A stretch of 64,000 nt of DNA from an uncultured Persicobacter sp. (GTDB lineage Bacteria; Bacteroidota; Bacteroidia; Cytophagales; Cyclobacteriaceae), in contig CANMKE010000002.1 of NCBI GenBank assembly GCA_947498325.1, positions 310,001-374,000 of the forward strand. The letters are read 5' to 3'. Below the pieces are notes generated by a model. The model was given only the letters and a program-made list of their open reading frames with translations. It was not told the origin of the DNA and ran no database searches. The stretch's first letter is position 1; every line of letters starts with the position of its first letter. Position numbers and translations under genes: made by a program. Shown in pieces: positions 63,883-64,000 of this stretch.

Positions 63883-64000
63883 ATGTTTAGCTCTTTATTT
63901 TTCGCCGAAGCTATCGGCTTGTTGGGTGCAGCTCTTGGTGCTGGTATTGCTGCCGTAGGTGCAGGTATCGGTATTGGTCAGATTGGTGGTTCAGCTATTG
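63883..64000 (+). CDS. atpE: ATP synthase F0 subunit c, N-terminal part
   Basis: The gene runs off the window; 39 residues are visible: 'SLFFAEAIGLLGAALGAG' followed by the GxGxG-rich first helix 'AAVGAGIGIGQIGGSAI'. Subunit c forms the rotor ring. The proton- or sodium-binding carboxylate in helix 2 lies outside the window. 76 bases after atpB. Confidence 0.93.
   Translation, partial: MFSSLFFAEAIGLLGAALGAGIAAVGAGIGIGQIGGSAI

Noticed and set aside
1-64000. CRISPR arrays, insertion sequences, prophage or integron features
   Set aside because: No regularly spaced direct repeats, transposase, integrase, phage structural genes or attachment-site repeats were seen.
1-64000. tRNA, rRNA, tmRNA, RNase P RNA or SRP RNA genes
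   Set aside because: Gaps were read for conserved tRNA T-arm sequence and RNA cores; none was found.

Overview
The window is a stretch of chromosome from a member of the Bacteroidota, most likely a Cytophagales-type gliding or type IX secretion (T9SS) bacterium. The evidence is a contiguous gldK-gldL-gldM-gldN cluster preceded by a PorP/SprF gene, a separate SprE/PorW-like lipoprotein gene, DUF4270 and DUF4271 family proteins, a Rho factor with a very long disordered insert, and several promoters of the Bacteroidota type (TTG, then 19-21 bases, then TAnnTTTG). No tRNA, rRNA, CRISPR array, insertion sequence, prophage or integrase was seen. The content is core chromosome, about 50 genes, mostly tightly packed, with hairpin terminators between convergent or independent units.

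Layout. 1-2.2 kb: end of an ECF sigma factor gene, a putative anti-sigma/membrane partner and an outer-membrane barrel protein. 2.4-4.4 kb: LysR regulator and YeiH-type transporter. 4.7-8.5 kb: serS and rho. 8.7-12.5 kb: two tandem DUF3857/transglutaminase-like exported proteins, the first without catalytic residues. 12.6-16.7 kb: ArsR repressor, MATE exporter and bifunctional glutathione synthase (gshAB), with two copies of a matching palindromic operator. 16.8-22.3 kb: nucleotidyltransferase, flippase-like membrane protein, panD, panC, a one-domain glycogen-synthase-like protein and a DUF4270 lipoprotein. 22.6-31.6 kb: histidine kinase, glycosyltransferase, polA, YitT-like protein, FAS1 lipoprotein, a 4-TM hypothetical and two YceI proteins. 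31.6-44.7 kb: AsmA-like protein, M20 amidohydrolase, anaerobic ribonucleotide reductase nrdD (no nrdG beside it), uvrA, a small exported protein and a LytS/LytTR two-component pair. 44.8-53.5 kb: hemW, DUF4271 protein, uroporphyrinogen-III synthase-like gene, porP/sprF and gldKLMN. 53.5-64 kb: uvrC, penicillin-binding protein 1A and sprE/porW on the minus strand, then M23 peptidase, bactofilin, atpZ, a small membrane protein, atpB and the start of atpE on the plus strand.

How the parts fit. GldL/GldM form the proton-driven inner-membrane motor of the T9SS, GldK/GldN the periplasmic/outer-membrane ring, and PorP/SprF and SprE are accessory T9SS components. The sprE operon also carries a peptidoglycan synthase, and divergent from it lie a peptidoglycan hydrolase and a bactofilin, followed by the F-type ATP synthase genes. 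The arsR/MATE/gshAB block looks like a self-contained thiol and efflux response to a thiophilic toxicant. No wholly new system is evident. The best leads are the duplicated ArsR operator, the dead/active DUF3857 pair, the palindrome upstream of nrdD, the identical gldK and gldN start regions, the terminator abutting the flippase start codon, and unexplained hairpins in the large gaps.
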